Assembly: GCF_003719295.1 (NCBI RefSeq)
Contig: NZ_RFLW01000001.1
Location: 1,320,955 to 1,384,954, forward strand
DNA from: Haliea alexandrii
GTDB lineage: Bacteria > Pseudomonadota > Gammaproteobacteria > Pseudomonadales > Halieaceae
Direction of reading: 5' to 3'
Length of the DNA stretch: 64,000 bases
The position numbers were made by a program, and so were the translations under genes. Below are positions 44,286 to 53,087 of this stretch, in pieces; within the stretch, counting starts at the first letter, position 1; each line of letters begins with the position of its first letter. The notes under the pieces are model-generated. The model was given only the letters and a program-made list of their open reading frames with translations, had not been told where the DNA came from and searched no databases.

Positions 44286-45524
44286 TTGGCAGAAAACGCA
44301 TTGGCCCGCTATCGCACTCACACGTTATTTCTACTGCTGGCGGCTGCGGCGGCGTTTGCGCTGTGGTTCTGGTGGCGCGATCCCGCAGTGCCGGTATACG
44401 AAGTTAGCGCCATGCCGCTCGAGCAGACCGTTGTCGCGTCCGGTCGCGTCGCGGCAGTGTCGCGAGCGCAAGTGAGCACAGAAATGACTGGCGTGGTACT
44501 GGAGCGGCGGGTGCGCGAGGGCGACCGGGTGGAACCGGGCGATGTGCTGCTGGTGCTCAGGGCCGATGAACTCAGGGCCCAGGTGGAGCAGGCGGAAGCC
44601 GCGCTGCAACAGCTGCAGACAACCACCCGGCCGCAGGCGGAGCTGGCTTTGACCCGCGCCGGGGCAACGCTCTCTCAGGCGCGCCGGGAGGCGCAACGGC
44701 GGCGTGACCTCACAGCGCGCGGACTGTTATCCCGAGAGGCACTGGAGCAGGCGGAGGAGGAGGAAGTACTGGCACAGAACGCCGCAGAGGCCGCCCGGGT
44801 GGCGGCGGCGGCCGTGGCGCCGGGTGGTACCGAGGAGGCGGTGCTGCGGGCGCGCCTGGCCTCGTTGCAGGCACAGTTGGCCCGTACCACAGTACGAGCG
44901 GAAGTGGCGGGTACGGTGCTGACCCGCGACGTGGAGCCCGGTGACCTGGTGCAGCCCGGTAAAGTGCTCTTCACCATGGCACGCGAGGGGGACACCGAGA
45001 TTCGCGTACCGCTGGATGAGAAAAATCTGGCCTACCTGGCATTACAGCAACCGGCGGTAGTGTTGGCGGATGCGTTTCCCCAGCGGCCCTTCAAGGCCCG
45101 GCTCAGTTTTTTGGCGCCGCGCGTCGATCCGGAGCGTGGCACGGTGGAAGCCCACCTGTCAGTGGCACCGGTGCCGGTGTTCCTGCGCGAAGACATGACC
45201 GTGTCTGTGACTATCCAGACGGGAAGCCGCGAGCGGGCGCTGGTGCTGCCCAATGACGCCCTGTCGGCCATTCAGGGGAGTCGCGCGCAGGTGTTGCGCG
45301 TGCGCGAGGGCAAGCTGCAGCGCGTGGACGTGGAGCTGGGGCTGAGGGGCACGGTGTTGTCGGAGATCAGTGCCGGGCTCGCGAGGGGTGACCTGGTGCT
45401 GGTCGACCCCGTTAGCGGGTTGACAGCCGGAACGCGGATACGCGCAGTGCGCAGCCCCCTGCCGGTGAGTGAAAACGCGGCAGACGACAGCAGCCGCAAT
45501 GAACTGCCCGTGCAGTTCGACTGA
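44286..45524 (+). CDS. HlyD/DevB-like periplasmic adaptor subunit
   Basis: 412 aa, probably from TTG 44286 or 44301 (no ATG nearby). One N-terminal membrane anchor (TLFLLLAAAAAFALWFW), lipoyl half (TEMTGVVLERRVREGDRVEPGDVLL), a long Ala/Glu coiled coil (about 95-195), the second lipoyl half (TVRAEVAGTVLTRDVEPGDLVQPG) and beta-barrel domain. It bridges an inner-membrane FtsX transporter to an outer-membrane channel; no TolC is encoded nearby. Confidence 0.88.
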   Translation: MAENALARYRTHTLFLLLAAAAAFALWFWWRDPAVPVYEVSAMPLEQTVVASGRVAAVSRAQVSTEMTGVVLERRVREGDRVEPGDVLLVLRADELRAQVEQAEAALQQLQTTTRPQAELALTRAGATLSQARREAQRRRDLTARGLLSREALEQAEEEEVLAQNAAEAARVAAAAVAPGGTEEAVLRARLASLQAQLARTTVRAEVAGTVLTRDVEPGDLVQPGKVLFTMAREGDTEIRVPLDEKNLAYLALQQPAVVLADAFPQRPFKARLSFLAPRVDPERGTVEAHLSVAPVPVFLREDMTVSVTIQTGSRERALVLPNDALSAIQGSRAQVLRVREGKLQRVDVELGLRGTVLSEISAGLARGDLVLVDPVSGLTAGTRIRAVRSPLPVSENAADDSSRNELPVQFD

Positions 45525-45531
45525 GCGCCCT

Positions 45532-46755
45532 GTGCGATCCCCTGTGTTGAAGTTGTGGACGGCCTGGGTGCTGGCTCTGCAGTTTCTGCGCGATGGGCGC
45601 GGGCAGACGGTCACCATCATGGTGGGGGTAGCGGTTGGCGTTGCTGTGGTGGTATTCGTGAGCGCCCTTATTCAGGGCCTGCAAGCGAATATCGTACAGC
45701 GCACCTTGGGCACGCAGGCGCACATCCGCGTACTGTCGCCGGATGAGTTGAACCTCAGGCCGGCAAGCCCGGCGGGTACGCTGCAGCTGGTGTGGGAAGA
45801 CAAGCGCGCCCAGCGGCGCCGCTCCATCAACAACTGGCAGCAGGTGGTGGCAACGCTGGATGCCCTGCAATCGGTGCGCGCGGTGTCGCCGGTAATCGCC
45901 GGCCCCGCGTTTGCCGGGCGCGGCGCCGCCCTGGAGTCCGTGGCGCTGACCGGTATCGACCTGCTGCGCTATCAGCGCATCATCCCCCTGTCGGACTACA
46001 TCAAGGAGGGCCGTGCGCGCCTCGAACCCGGTGAAGCGATGATCGGCAGTGAACTCGCGACCACGCTCGGCCTGCGTGTGGGCGACAAGTTGCGCCTGGA
46101 CACGGGCAGGCAGAACCCGGCGGTGGTGAATGTGGTGGCGGTTTTCGAGTTGGGGGTGCGCGAGCTGGATGCGCGCAATGTTTACCTCGGCTTGAAGCAG
46201 GCTCAGGCGTTGCTCAGCCTGCCCGGCGGGGTGACCCAGCTCGACCTGGTGGTAGACGATATATTTGCCGCCGATAGGATTGCCCAGCGGATTGCCCGGC
46301 TCACCGCGTTGCAGGCGGAGAGCTGGATGGAAAAGAACGCCCAGCTGATGAACGCACTGAGCGCCCAGAGCCTGTCGACCAACATGATTATCGTGTTCGT
46401 CTCGCTGTCGGTGGCGTTTGGCATCGCCAGCGTACTGTCGGTGAGTGTGGTACAACGCACGCGGGAAATCGGCATTCTCCGCGCCATGGGGGCCGGTCGC
46501 CAGCAGGTATTGCAGGTGTTTTTGATACAGGGCGCTCTCTACGGCTTGATCGGCGCCCTGATCGGAATCGCGGGTGCTTATGTGCTGGTTTGGGTGTTCA
46601 ATACTTTCGGCCCCGGACTCTTCTATATCCCGGTTCCCACCACGCTGGTGCTGTTCGCCCTCGCCCTGGCCACCGTGGTGGGGGTGCTCGCCGCCGCAGT
46701 CCCTGCACGACGTGCCGCAATGCTCGATCCCGTTGTGGCTATTCGCTATGTCTGA
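45532..46755 (+). CDS. ABC transporter permease, DevC/FtsX-like
   Basis: 407 aa from GTG 45532 (45544 also possible), 7 bases after the adaptor. N-terminal helix with TVTIMVGVAVGVAVVVFVSA, periplasmic domain, then three C-terminal helices (VVQRTREIGILRAMGAGRQQV typical). With the adaptor and ATPase it forms a DevBCA/MacAB-like exporter, with permease and ATPase on separate chains. Its last 8 bases overlap the ATPase gene. Confidence 0.87.
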   Translation: MRSPVLKLWTAWVLALQFLRDGRGQTVTIMVGVAVGVAVVVFVSALIQGLQANIVQRTLGTQAHIRVLSPDELNLRPASPAGTLQLVWEDKRAQRRRSINNWQQVVATLDALQSVRAVSPVIAGPAFAGRGAALESVALTGIDLLRYQRIIPLSDYIKEGRARLEPGEAMIGSELATTLGLRVGDKLRLDTGRQNPAVVNVVAVFELGVRELDARNVYLGLKQAQALLSLPGGVTQLDLVVDDIFAADRIAQRIARLTALQAESWMEKNAQLMNALSAQSLSTNMIIVFVSLSVAFGIASVLSVSVVQRTREIGILRAMGAGRQQVLQVFLIQGALYGLIGALIGIAGAYVLVWVFNTFGPGLFYIPVPTTLVLFALALATVVGVLAAAVPARRAAMLDPVVAIRYV

Positions 46756-47458
46756 AATGCAGGATGCCGTACTGCGCCTGGCGGGGCTGCGCAAATCCTA
46801 CAACGAGGGGCGGCCCAACGAAGCTGAGGTGCTGCACGGCCTGGATCTGTTGATTGGGCGCAAGGACTTCGCCGCACTGATCGGGCCCTCGGGTTCGGGC
46901 AAGAGCACCTTGCTCAACCTGATCGGTCTGCTGGACCAACCCAGCGCCGGTGAACTTTACCTGCTCGGTGAGCCCACCCGTACCATGGACGATGCTGGCC
47001 GCACTCGCCTGCGCGGGGAGTCGATCGGTTTCGTGTTCCAGTTTCATCACCTGATACAGGCGTTTTCGGCCCTGGATAACGTGCTGATGCCGCTCATGTT
47101 GCGCCACGGGCGGCCAAGCCCGGGGGCAGTTGACCGGGCGCGGGGCCTGCTCGCCGCCGTGGGGTTGGAAAAATTCGCACAAACGCGGCCCAATCAGCTC
47201 TCTGGTGGCCAGCAGCAGCGGGTGGCGATTGCCCGGGCGCTGGTAACAGAGCCCGCCCTGCTGCTGGCGGATGAGCCTACGGGCAACCTCGACACGCACA
47301 CGGCGGCGGAAGTCTTCGAGCTCATGCGCCGCTTCGGTCGCGAGGCGGGGTGTGCCGTGCTGCTGGTGACCCACGACCCGCGCCTGTCGGCCGCCTGCGA
47401 CCGCACCATTGACCTGGTTGACGGACGTATCGTCAGCGATACGAACAGCGTGGCCTAG
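46748..47458 (+). CDS. ABC transporter ATP-binding protein, DevA/LolD-like
   Basis: 236 aa from ATG 46748. Walker [11 protein letters not shown]-loop FQFHHLI, signature [15 protein letters not shown], Walker [14 protein letters not shown]-loop VTHD. Completes the adaptor-permease-ATPase operon. The stop codon overlaps that of the convergent thioesterase gene. Confidence 0.92.
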   Translation: MSEMQDAVLRLAGLRKSYNEGRPNEAEVLHGLDLLIGRKDFAALIGPSGSGKSTLLNLIGLLDQPSAGELYLLGEPTRTMDDAGRTRLRGESIGFVFQFHHLIQAFSALDNVLMPLMLRHGRPSPGAVDRARGLLAAVGLEKFAQTRPNQLSGGQQQRVAIARALVTEPALLLADEPTGNLDTHTAAEVFELMRRFGREAGCAVLLVTHDPRLSAACDRTIDLVDGRIVSDTNSVA

Positions 47459-47850
47459 GGCTTGCCCTCGATGTTTGCCTCCGGGCCCGGCCAGGCGTAG
47501 CCGTGGGGCAGGGGCGCGCCGTCGTCGTCCAGGTTCACAAATACAATACGGTCGATGGAGATGATGGTCTGTTTGGTCAGCTTGTTCCTGACTTCGGCCC
47601 GCAGCGTGACCGAGGTGCGGCCGCAGGCGATCACTTCCACGCCCATTTCAATGATGTCGCCCTGGTGGGCGGAGCTGACGAAATTGATTTCCGACATGAA
47701 CTTGGTGACCAGGTGCCGGTTCCCGCCCAGCTGGCACATGGCGTAGATGACGGCCTCTTCGTCGATCCAGCTGAGCAACTGGCCCCCGAACAGGCTGCCG
47801 TGCGGGTTCAGGTTTTCTGGCTTGACCCATTTACGCGAATAGAACTTCAT
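47455..47850 (-). CDS. Acyl-CoA thioesterase (YciA-type hotdog)
   Basis: 131 aa from ATG 47850. Hotdog-fold signature: NPHGSLFGGQLLSWIDEEAVIYA (helix with catalytic Asp), then EINFVSSAHQGDIIEMGVEV. It hydrolyses acyl-CoA in the cytoplasm. ATGA overlap with the upstream FAD-oxidase gene shows they share a transcript. The frame stays open upstream only over that gene. Confidence 0.9.
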   Translation of the reverse strand: MKFYSRKWVKPENLNPHGSLFGGQLLSWIDEEAVIYAMCQLGGNRHLVTKFMSEINFVSSAHQGDIIEMGVEVIACGRTSVTLRAEVRNKLTKQTIISIDRIVFVNLDDDGAPLPHGYAWPGPEANIEGKP

Positions 47851-49232
47851 GCTGTTGTCTCTGTCGGTGGCAGGACCTTGCCCGGGTTCAGCAGGCCTTT
47901 GGGGTCCAGCGCCTGTTTTAACGTGCGCATGAGGGCAATTTCTGCCGGCGAACGGCTGCAGTGCAGGAACTCGCGCTTCTCCAGGCCGATACCATGTTCG
48001 GCCGACACTGAGCCGTGCAGCGGCACCAGATGCTCGTAGACAATGCGCTCGATACGGTGACGCTCGTGGGCGGGGCCAATGCCGAGATGCAGGTTGCCAT
48101 CGCCCATGTGGCCGAAGCACACCAGCCTCGCGCCGGGGCACTGTTGTTCCAGGGCGGCGAGCAGGTCGTTGATGTAGCTGTCCATATGTCGAATGGGCAG
48201 GCTGATGTCGAAGATCGCGATGGGGTTGATGCAGTGCACCAGCGCTTCCACATCATCGCGCATGGCCCAGAGCTGGTCGGCCTGCTGGCCGCTCTGCGCG
48301 ATCACCGCATCGGCCACATGGCCGTCTTCCAGTAGGCCAGCCATCACCGCCGTGAATTGCGCCTCCAGGGTTTCGCTGTCCGCGCCTTGCGCCTCCACCA
48401 ATACATAGAAGGCGTGGTGCGTGGGCAGGAAGGCCTGATGGCGCTGGGTTTCCTCCACCAACAGATGGTAGTGGTTATTCCACATGACTTCAAAGGCGCT
48501 GAGCTTGCCTTCGAGGTCGGTGCCCAGGCGCCGCAGCACCTGCAGCAGGGATGAAAAATGCTCCACCGCGACCAAGGCCGTCTGGGTGGCACGGGGTGCC
48601 GGGCGCAGCCGCAGCACCGCCCGGGTGACAATGCCCAGCGTGCCCTCGGAGCCGATGAACAGTTGCTTGAGGTCGTACCCCGCATTGTTCTTCAGCATTT
48701 CGTTCATCGAGCTGATGACGGTGCCATCGGCAAGTACCGCTTCCAGTCCCAGTACCTGTTCCCGCGCCATGCCGTAGCGCACCACACTGTTGCCGCCGGC
48801 GTTGGTGGCGATCATGCCGCCGACATGGGCACTGCCTCGCGCACCGAAGTCTACGGCAAAGAGCCAGCCTGCAGCCGCAGCCGCGTCCTGCACGGTTTGC
48901 ACAATGGCACCGGCCTGCACCGTCATCACACCGGCGATGTCGTCCAGTTGCTCGATGGCCTGCATTCTTTCCAGCGCGATCACGATGTCGCTGCCGGTAC
49001 AGGTGATACCGTCTACCAGGCCGCTCAGTCCGCCCCAAGGCACCACACTCTGGTTGTGTGCGTGGCAGATGCGCATCACCGCTGACAGCTCTTCGGTGCT
49101 CGCGGGCCGCACAATGGCCATGGCCTCGCACTGTCCCTGCCACCAGCTGTGGTTGGGGCGTGCGCGCACATCTTCGCCCGTGAGTACCCCCTTGGTGCCG
49201 ACAACAGCGTGAATTTCATCAATGATGCGCAT
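47847..49232 (-). CDS. FAD-linked oxidase (GlcD / D-lactate dehydrogenase-like)
   Basis: 461 aa from ATG 49232. FAD-binding PCMH domain: VVPWGGLSGLVDG, GSAHVGGMIATNAGGNSVVRYG, LFIGSEGTLGIVTRAVLRLRP. C-terminal cap domain with GHMGDGNLHLGI and EHGIGLEKREFL. Such enzymes oxidise 2-hydroxyacids such as D-lactate, glycolate or D-2-hydroxyglutarate. Divergent from the TetR gene, with an operator-like site between them. Confidence 0.9.
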   Translation of the reverse strand: MRIIDEIHAVVGTKGVLTGEDVRARPNHSWWQGQCEAMAIVRPASTEELSAVMRICHAHNQSVVPWGGLSGLVDGITCTGSDIVIALERMQAIEQLDDIAGVMTVQAGAIVQTVQDAAAAAGWLFAVDFGARGSAHVGGMIATNAGGNSVVRYGMAREQVLGLEAVLADGTVISSMNEMLKNNAGYDLKQLFIGSEGTLGIVTRAVLRLRPAPRATQTALVAVEHFSSLLQVLRRLGTDLEGKLSAFEVMWNNHYHLLVEETQRHQAFLPTHHAFYVLVEAQGADSETLEAQFTAVMAGLLEDGHVADAVIAQSGQQADQLWAMRDDVEALVHCINPIAIFDISLPIRHMDSYINDLLAALEQQCPGARLVCFGHMGDGNLHLGIGPAHERHRIERIVYEHLVPLHGSVSAEHGIGLEKREFLHCSRSPAEIALMRTLKQALDPKGLLNPGKVLPPTETTA

Positions 49233-49426
49233 GCAACGTTTCCCGGTTGTTCTCTCAACGATAGACCGCTGACCACAATAATTACACAGCCGAGGCGGCA
49301 ATGGTTTTTGCGGTAATATACACCGTGTGCGGCGTTATTGCTGATGACCTGTGACGTCAGTCCGCGGTCGACCGGCACCGGCGGCGCAGTCGGCTGGGCA
49401 TTGCATCCTGCCCGTGGCAGAATATT

Positions 49427-49450
49427 GCATATGAGATGCCATTATATGCG
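49427..49450. promoter_or_regulatory. Candidate TetR operator A
   Basis: The plus strand has CATTATATGC at 49440-49449, identical to the core of site B at 52606. GCATAT at 49427 and ATATGC at 49444 make an inverted repeat around it. It lies 27 bases before the tetR ATG and 190 bases before the FAD-oxidase start, as expected for autoregulation. Confidence 0.55.
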
Positions 49451-49476
49451 AGCCCTGCAGGCAGCGTGAGAACTCC

Positions 49477-50085
49477 ATGATAAAAGCAACCCAGACCGAG
49501 GCTATCGACGGGCGCCGTCAGCGCAGCGAGCGCAGTCGCCAGGCTATCATCCAGGCTGCGGTGGCCTTCATGGAGGAAGGCGTTCTGGTGCCCACGGCGC
49601 AGCAGGTTGCGGAGCGCGCCGGTGTGGGTATTCGCTCCTTCTTTCGCCACTTCGAAGACATGGGCGCATTGGCGGAGGCGGTCAATGGACAACTGGGTGC
49701 CACCTGGAAAGACCTTTTCACCGGTGGCGACCGGGAGGGTACACTCGACGAGCGGCTCACCCAGGCGATAGAGCGCCACGCTGATGCCTATGAGCAAATC
49801 GGCAACGTGATGCTGTCCACGGCAGCACAGCGTTGGCGTTATGAGTTTTTGCGGCAGAACTACGCGCGCGCGCTGCGTGGCCTGCGGCAAAACCTCAGTG
49901 ACTGGATTCCGGAGCTGAATGCGCTGCCATCGGATGACCGTGAGGCCGTCGATGCCCTTGCTTCGTTCGAGATGTGGCACCGTCTGCGTGAGCATCAGGG
50001 CCTGAGCAAGAAGACCAGCACCCGTATCGTCATCCAGCTCATCAGGCCGCTGGTTCCAGATCCTCGACCCGCGAAAGAGGTGTAA
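49477..50085 (+). CDS. TetR family transcriptional regulator
   Basis: 202 aa. N-terminal helix-turn-helix (about residues 20-65): RSRQAIIQAAVAFMEEG ... TAQQVAERAGVGIRSFFRHFEDMGAL. The ligand-binding helical C-terminal domain is not recognisable to subfamily. It overlies a local cluster of catabolic and transport genes and is followed after 3 bases by a DsbA-like gene. Repeated operator-like sites (49440, 52606, 57201, 57226) are the probable binding sites. Confidence 0.9.
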   Translation: MIKATQTEAIDGRRQRSERSRQAIIQAAVAFMEEGVLVPTAQQVAERAGVGIRSFFRHFEDMGALAEAVNGQLGATWKDLFTGGDREGTLDERLTQAIERHADAYEQIGNVMLSTAAQRWRYEFLRQNYARALRGLRQNLSDWIPELNALPSDDREAVDALASFEMWHRLREHQGLSKKTSTRIVIQLIRPLVPDPRPAKEV

Positions 50086-50088
50086 CGC

Positions 50089-51465
50089 ATGGCTGAGCAA
50101 TTTACCGAGCAGGGTGGGGCAGCGACCATGGACCCTGGTCCCCTGAAACGCTGGGTTACTTCCACCCTCATGAGCCGTTTGTTCAGCCCCGGGAAGGTCG
50201 ACAGGCGCAGAGCGCGGGCAGAAAAGAAACGTCGCGCGCAGGGCGCGCCACACCGCATCGAGTATTTTCACCAGGTTGATGACGGATACAGTCACCTGGT
50301 GGCGCAGGTCCTGCCGCAGCTGGTGGCGCGCTACGCCGTCGAGCTCCAGTGCCACCTGGTGTCGGGGCCGCAGGGCCGCAACGTGGCCGAGCCTGCTTTA
50401 TTACTGCAATTGTCACGCTACGACGCGTTTCATGTGGCACCCGAGTACAATCTCGAATTCCCCAAGCAGTCCGGCCCGCCGGCGCAGGCGAACGTGCAAC
50501 AGGCTGCCGCCATCCTCGCCGCACAAGATGCGCCGGGGTTCGTTGCACTGGCTGCGGATGTGGGGCACGCGCTGTGGGCCGAGGACGCAGGTGCCCTGGC
50601 CGCGCTGGCGGCTGCCCACGGCAGCGCCTCGGGGCAGGGCACTGCCGCAGCGATCGCCGCTGGCAGCGAGCGCCGGGCGCACCTGAAACACTACTCCGGT
50701 GCCATGCTGTATTACGGTGGAGAATGGTACTGGGGAGTCGACCGGCTCTATCACCTGGAGAAGCGCCTTGCGGCCCTGGGCCTTGATCGCCAGCCCGGGG
50801 AGCCCATGATCGCGCCGCGCCCCGACATCGAGACGGGTGGATTGCGTGATACCGGCACCCTGACCCTGGAGCTCTATGCGTCTCTGCGTAGCCCTTACAC
50901 CGCCATTGTGTTCGACCGGGCCGTGCAGTTGGCGCGTGACAGTGGGGTCAATCTGGCGGTGCGGCCAGTGCTACCCATGGTGATGCGTGGCGTGCCCGCA
51001 ACGCGCGAGAAAGGCTTTTACATCTTTATGGACGCCGCGCGTGAAGCCCGCGAGGCGGCTGTGCCCTACGGCAGGTTTTATGATCCCATTGGCGAGCCGG
51101 CCCGGCGTTGCTATTCCCTGTACCCCTGGGCTGTGGCTCAGGGCAAGGGCAACGAGCTGCTCTCCAGCTTCCTCACCCATGCGTTTGCCAAGGGAACGAA
51201 CACCAATGGTGACAGGGGCCTGCGCAAGGTAGTGGAGTCGGCTGGCCTCGACTGGCAGGCGGCAGCAGTGCACCTCGGCCAGCCGGGCTGGGAGCAGCGG
51301 CTGGAGGACAACCGCCTGGCCATGTACCGGGCGGGCCTTTGGGGTGTGCCGAGTTTCAGGTTGCTTGATGAGAGCGGGGCGCAGCTGCTGGCGCTGTGGG
51401 GTCAGGATCGACTGTGGCTGGTCGCCCGCGCCATCCAGCGTCACGTGCGCCTGCGCGCAGGGTGA
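50089..51465 (+). CDS. Tandem DsbA/kappa-GST-like thioredoxin-fold protein
   Basis: 458 aa. Two thioredoxin-fold halves: a degenerate one (about 55-240, starting HRIEYFHQVDDGYSHLV) and a second (about 260-450, starting LTLELYASLRSPYTAIVFDRAV). The second has SPY at the active site instead of C-x-x-C, as in kappa-class GST and 2-hydroxychromene-2-carboxylate isomerases. No signal peptide, so cytoplasmic. It probably isomerises or conjugates an aromatic compound using glutathione (family inference). Co-transcribed with tetR. Confidence 0.75.
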   Translation: MAEQFTEQGGAATMDPGPLKRWVTSTLMSRLFSPGKVDRRRARAEKKRRAQGAPHRIEYFHQVDDGYSHLVAQVLPQLVARYAVELQCHLVSGPQGRNVAEPALLLQLSRYDAFHVAPEYNLEFPKQSGPPAQANVQQAAAILAAQDAPGFVALAADVGHALWAEDAGALAALAAAHGSASGQGTAAAIAAGSERRAHLKHYSGAMLYYGGEWYWGVDRLYHLEKRLAALGLDRQPGEPMIAPRPDIETGGLRDTGTLTLELYASLRSPYTAIVFDRAVQLARDSGVNLAVRPVLPMVMRGVPATREKGFYIFMDAAREAREAAVPYGRFYDPIGEPARRCYSLYPWAVAQGKGNELLSSFLTHAFAKGTNTNGDRGLRKVVESAGLDWQAAAVHLGQPGWEQRLEDNRLAMYRAGLWGVPSFRLLDESGAQLLALWGQDRLWLVARAIQRHVRLRAG

Positions 51466-51476
51466 GCCCGAAGCTT

Positions 51477-52547
51477 TTAGAGCCCCTTGTGGGTCATGAT
51501 GATCTCGTCGCTGTTCGCCGGCAGGGAGAAGCTGACGCCGTCTTCGCCGATGGTGTAGTGCGGGAAAATGTCCTCCGCGCCGTCCAGGAACAGGGCTTTC
51601 TGCCCCGGAATGATCAAGGGGGGCACGATGTGGTAGTAAAGCAGGTGACCCACCCCGGCGTCACGCGCGGTCTCGGCCGCGTCTACCGGGCTCGCGTGGT
51701 AGTCGGGAATGTCATGGGTGATCTGTGCCAGAATCGTGTTGCCATTCTTCACTGCGGCTTCGTGCATCATGTTGACCAGGTTGGGCGCCAGCGCTTCATG
51801 CACCAGCAGGTCGACCCCCTGTGCGAACTGTTCAATACCCGCCGTTTTTACGGTATCGCCGGTAATAAGCAGTGATCGCCCCTTGTAGGTGAAACGGTAA
51901 CCCACCGCAGGTTCTACCGGTGCGTGGTCAACCGCCAGCGCCTCGACCTTGAGGCTCCCGGCTTCCAGTACCGTTGTCAGGGTGCCCGGCGCGGGCTGGG
52001 CAAACGGCAGCGCGTTCAGCCCCGCTCCCCGCAGCGGCGCAACGGCATCCCCATGGTGGGCGTGGCGGTAGGAAAAATCCTGCGCGTAGGCCATGTTAAA
52101 GCCGGCCACAACGCGCTCTACCCCGTTGGGGCCGTAGACCGGTAGTGGGGTGGTGTTGGCGCCACCGGCCCAGCGTACCGTGCCCATCTCCCCCAGTCCG
52201 TCAATGTGGTCGGAGTGAAAGTGTGTGAGGAAAACGGCCTGGATGTTGCCGACCTGATAGCCCATACGGTTGAGGTTGCGCACGCCTTCGGTGCCCGCAT
52301 CAACCACAAACAGCGACTTGCCGGCGATGACCGCGACGCAGGGCCCCGATGCGCGGGGTGCCGGCAGTGGACCGCCGGCGCCGCAGAGCGCCAGGTGCAG
52401 CCCGTCTTCCAGTTCGGCTATCCGGTCCGCCCCCAGGCGCGCCTGCAGGCCGCTTTCCAGCACACGTGCAGCGAGTTGGGCGCGTTGGCCGTAGGCGATC
52501 ATGGCGGCGAGGATAATCACGCCGGCCAGCAGGCTTATTTTTTTCAT
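51477..52547 (-). CDS. Metallo-beta-lactamase-fold hydrolase, exported
   Basis: 356 aa with an N-terminal signal or anchor segment (SLLAGVIILAAMIAYG). Metal-binding THFHSDHIDGLGE near residue 110; further ligands His in DHAPVEPA and Asp in LLITGDTVK. Typical MBL hydrolase of the arylsulfatase/tRNase Z-like branch. Divergent from the DUF4345-like/sulfatase pair with operator B in between. Confidence 0.85.
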   Translation of the reverse strand: MKKISLLAGVIILAAMIAYGQRAQLAARVLESGLQARLGADRIAELEDGLHLALCGAGGPLPAPRASGPCVAVIAGKSLFVVDAGTEGVRNLNRMGYQVGNIQAVFLTHFHSDHIDGLGEMGTVRWAGGANTTPLPVYGPNGVERVVAGFNMAYAQDFSYRHAHHGDAVAPLRGAGLNALPFAQPAPGTLTTVLEAGSLKVEALAVDHAPVEPAVGYRFTYKGRSLLITGDTVKTAGIEQFAQGVDLLVHEALAPNLVNMMHEAAVKNGNTILAQITHDIPDYHASPVDAAETARDAGVGHLLYYHIVPPLIIPGQKALFLDGAEDIFPHYTIGEDGVSFSLPANSDEIIMTHKGL

Positions 52548-52605
52548 CGCAATCTCCGGGGCCGCGTGTGGGCCGAATAGACTTAACCTGTCGCAGGTTA
52601 CATAA

Positions 52606-52621
52606 TGGCATATAATGTGTC
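52606..52621 (-). promoter_or_regulatory. Candidate TetR operator B
   Basis: On the minus strand it reads GACACATTATATGCCA. It shares CATTATATGC with site A and GACACAT..TATGCCA with site C1. It lies between the MBL hydrolase and the small membrane protein/sulfatase genes, where one repressor could control both directions. Confidence 0.6.
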
Positions 52622-52700
52622 AAAAATAGGATTTTGCCCATTGTGCGCGCCATGCTGTAATCCCGTTCAGGATACTGCGGCGATGATAGGAGTCATGCAA

Positions 52701-53087
52701 ATGCCCCGAATAAAAATTGTCCTGCGTGTGCTGGTGTTGCTGCCCGCATTGTTGTTTGTAGTGAGTGGGATGCGTTGGCTGATTGCCCCCGCAGGCGTTG
52801 CGCCATCCTTTGGCCTGACCCTGGGTGACGGGATTGCGCTGAGCTCTCAGGTCGGAGACATGGCAGCATTCTTTCTCACGCTGGGCGCCTGCATGCTGAT
52901 CGCTCTCATCAGCGGCCGGCGCACCTGGTACTACCCGGCGATCATGCTGTTGTCACTGGCGGCCCTTGGGCGCGTGCTTGCGTGGCTGCTGCACGATGCC
53001 GCGCTGGCACTGCACCTGATTGGCCCGGAAGTGCTGGTGTCGATCATTCTGCTGGTTGCAGCGCGCTATCTGCCGGAGGAAAGCTGA
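52701..53087 (+). CDS. Small four-helix membrane protein (DUF4345-like)
   Basis: 128 aa from ATG 52701 (GGAG 8 bases upstream; other in-frame ATGs are too near or lack a site). Four predicted hydrophobic helices: VLRVLVLLPALLFVVSGMRW, VGDMAAFFLTLGACMLIALI, YYPAIMLLSLAALGRVLAWL, LIGPEVLVSIILLVAARYL. The layout resembles DUF4345 family proteins, of unknown function. The TGA abuts the GTG of the sulfatase. Confidence 0.65.
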   Translation: MPRIKIVLRVLVLLPALLFVVSGMRWLIAPAGVAPSFGLTLGDGIALSSQVGDMAAFFLTLGACMLIALISGRRTWYYPAIMLLSLAALGRVLAWLLHDAALALHLIGPEVLVSIILLVAARYLPEES

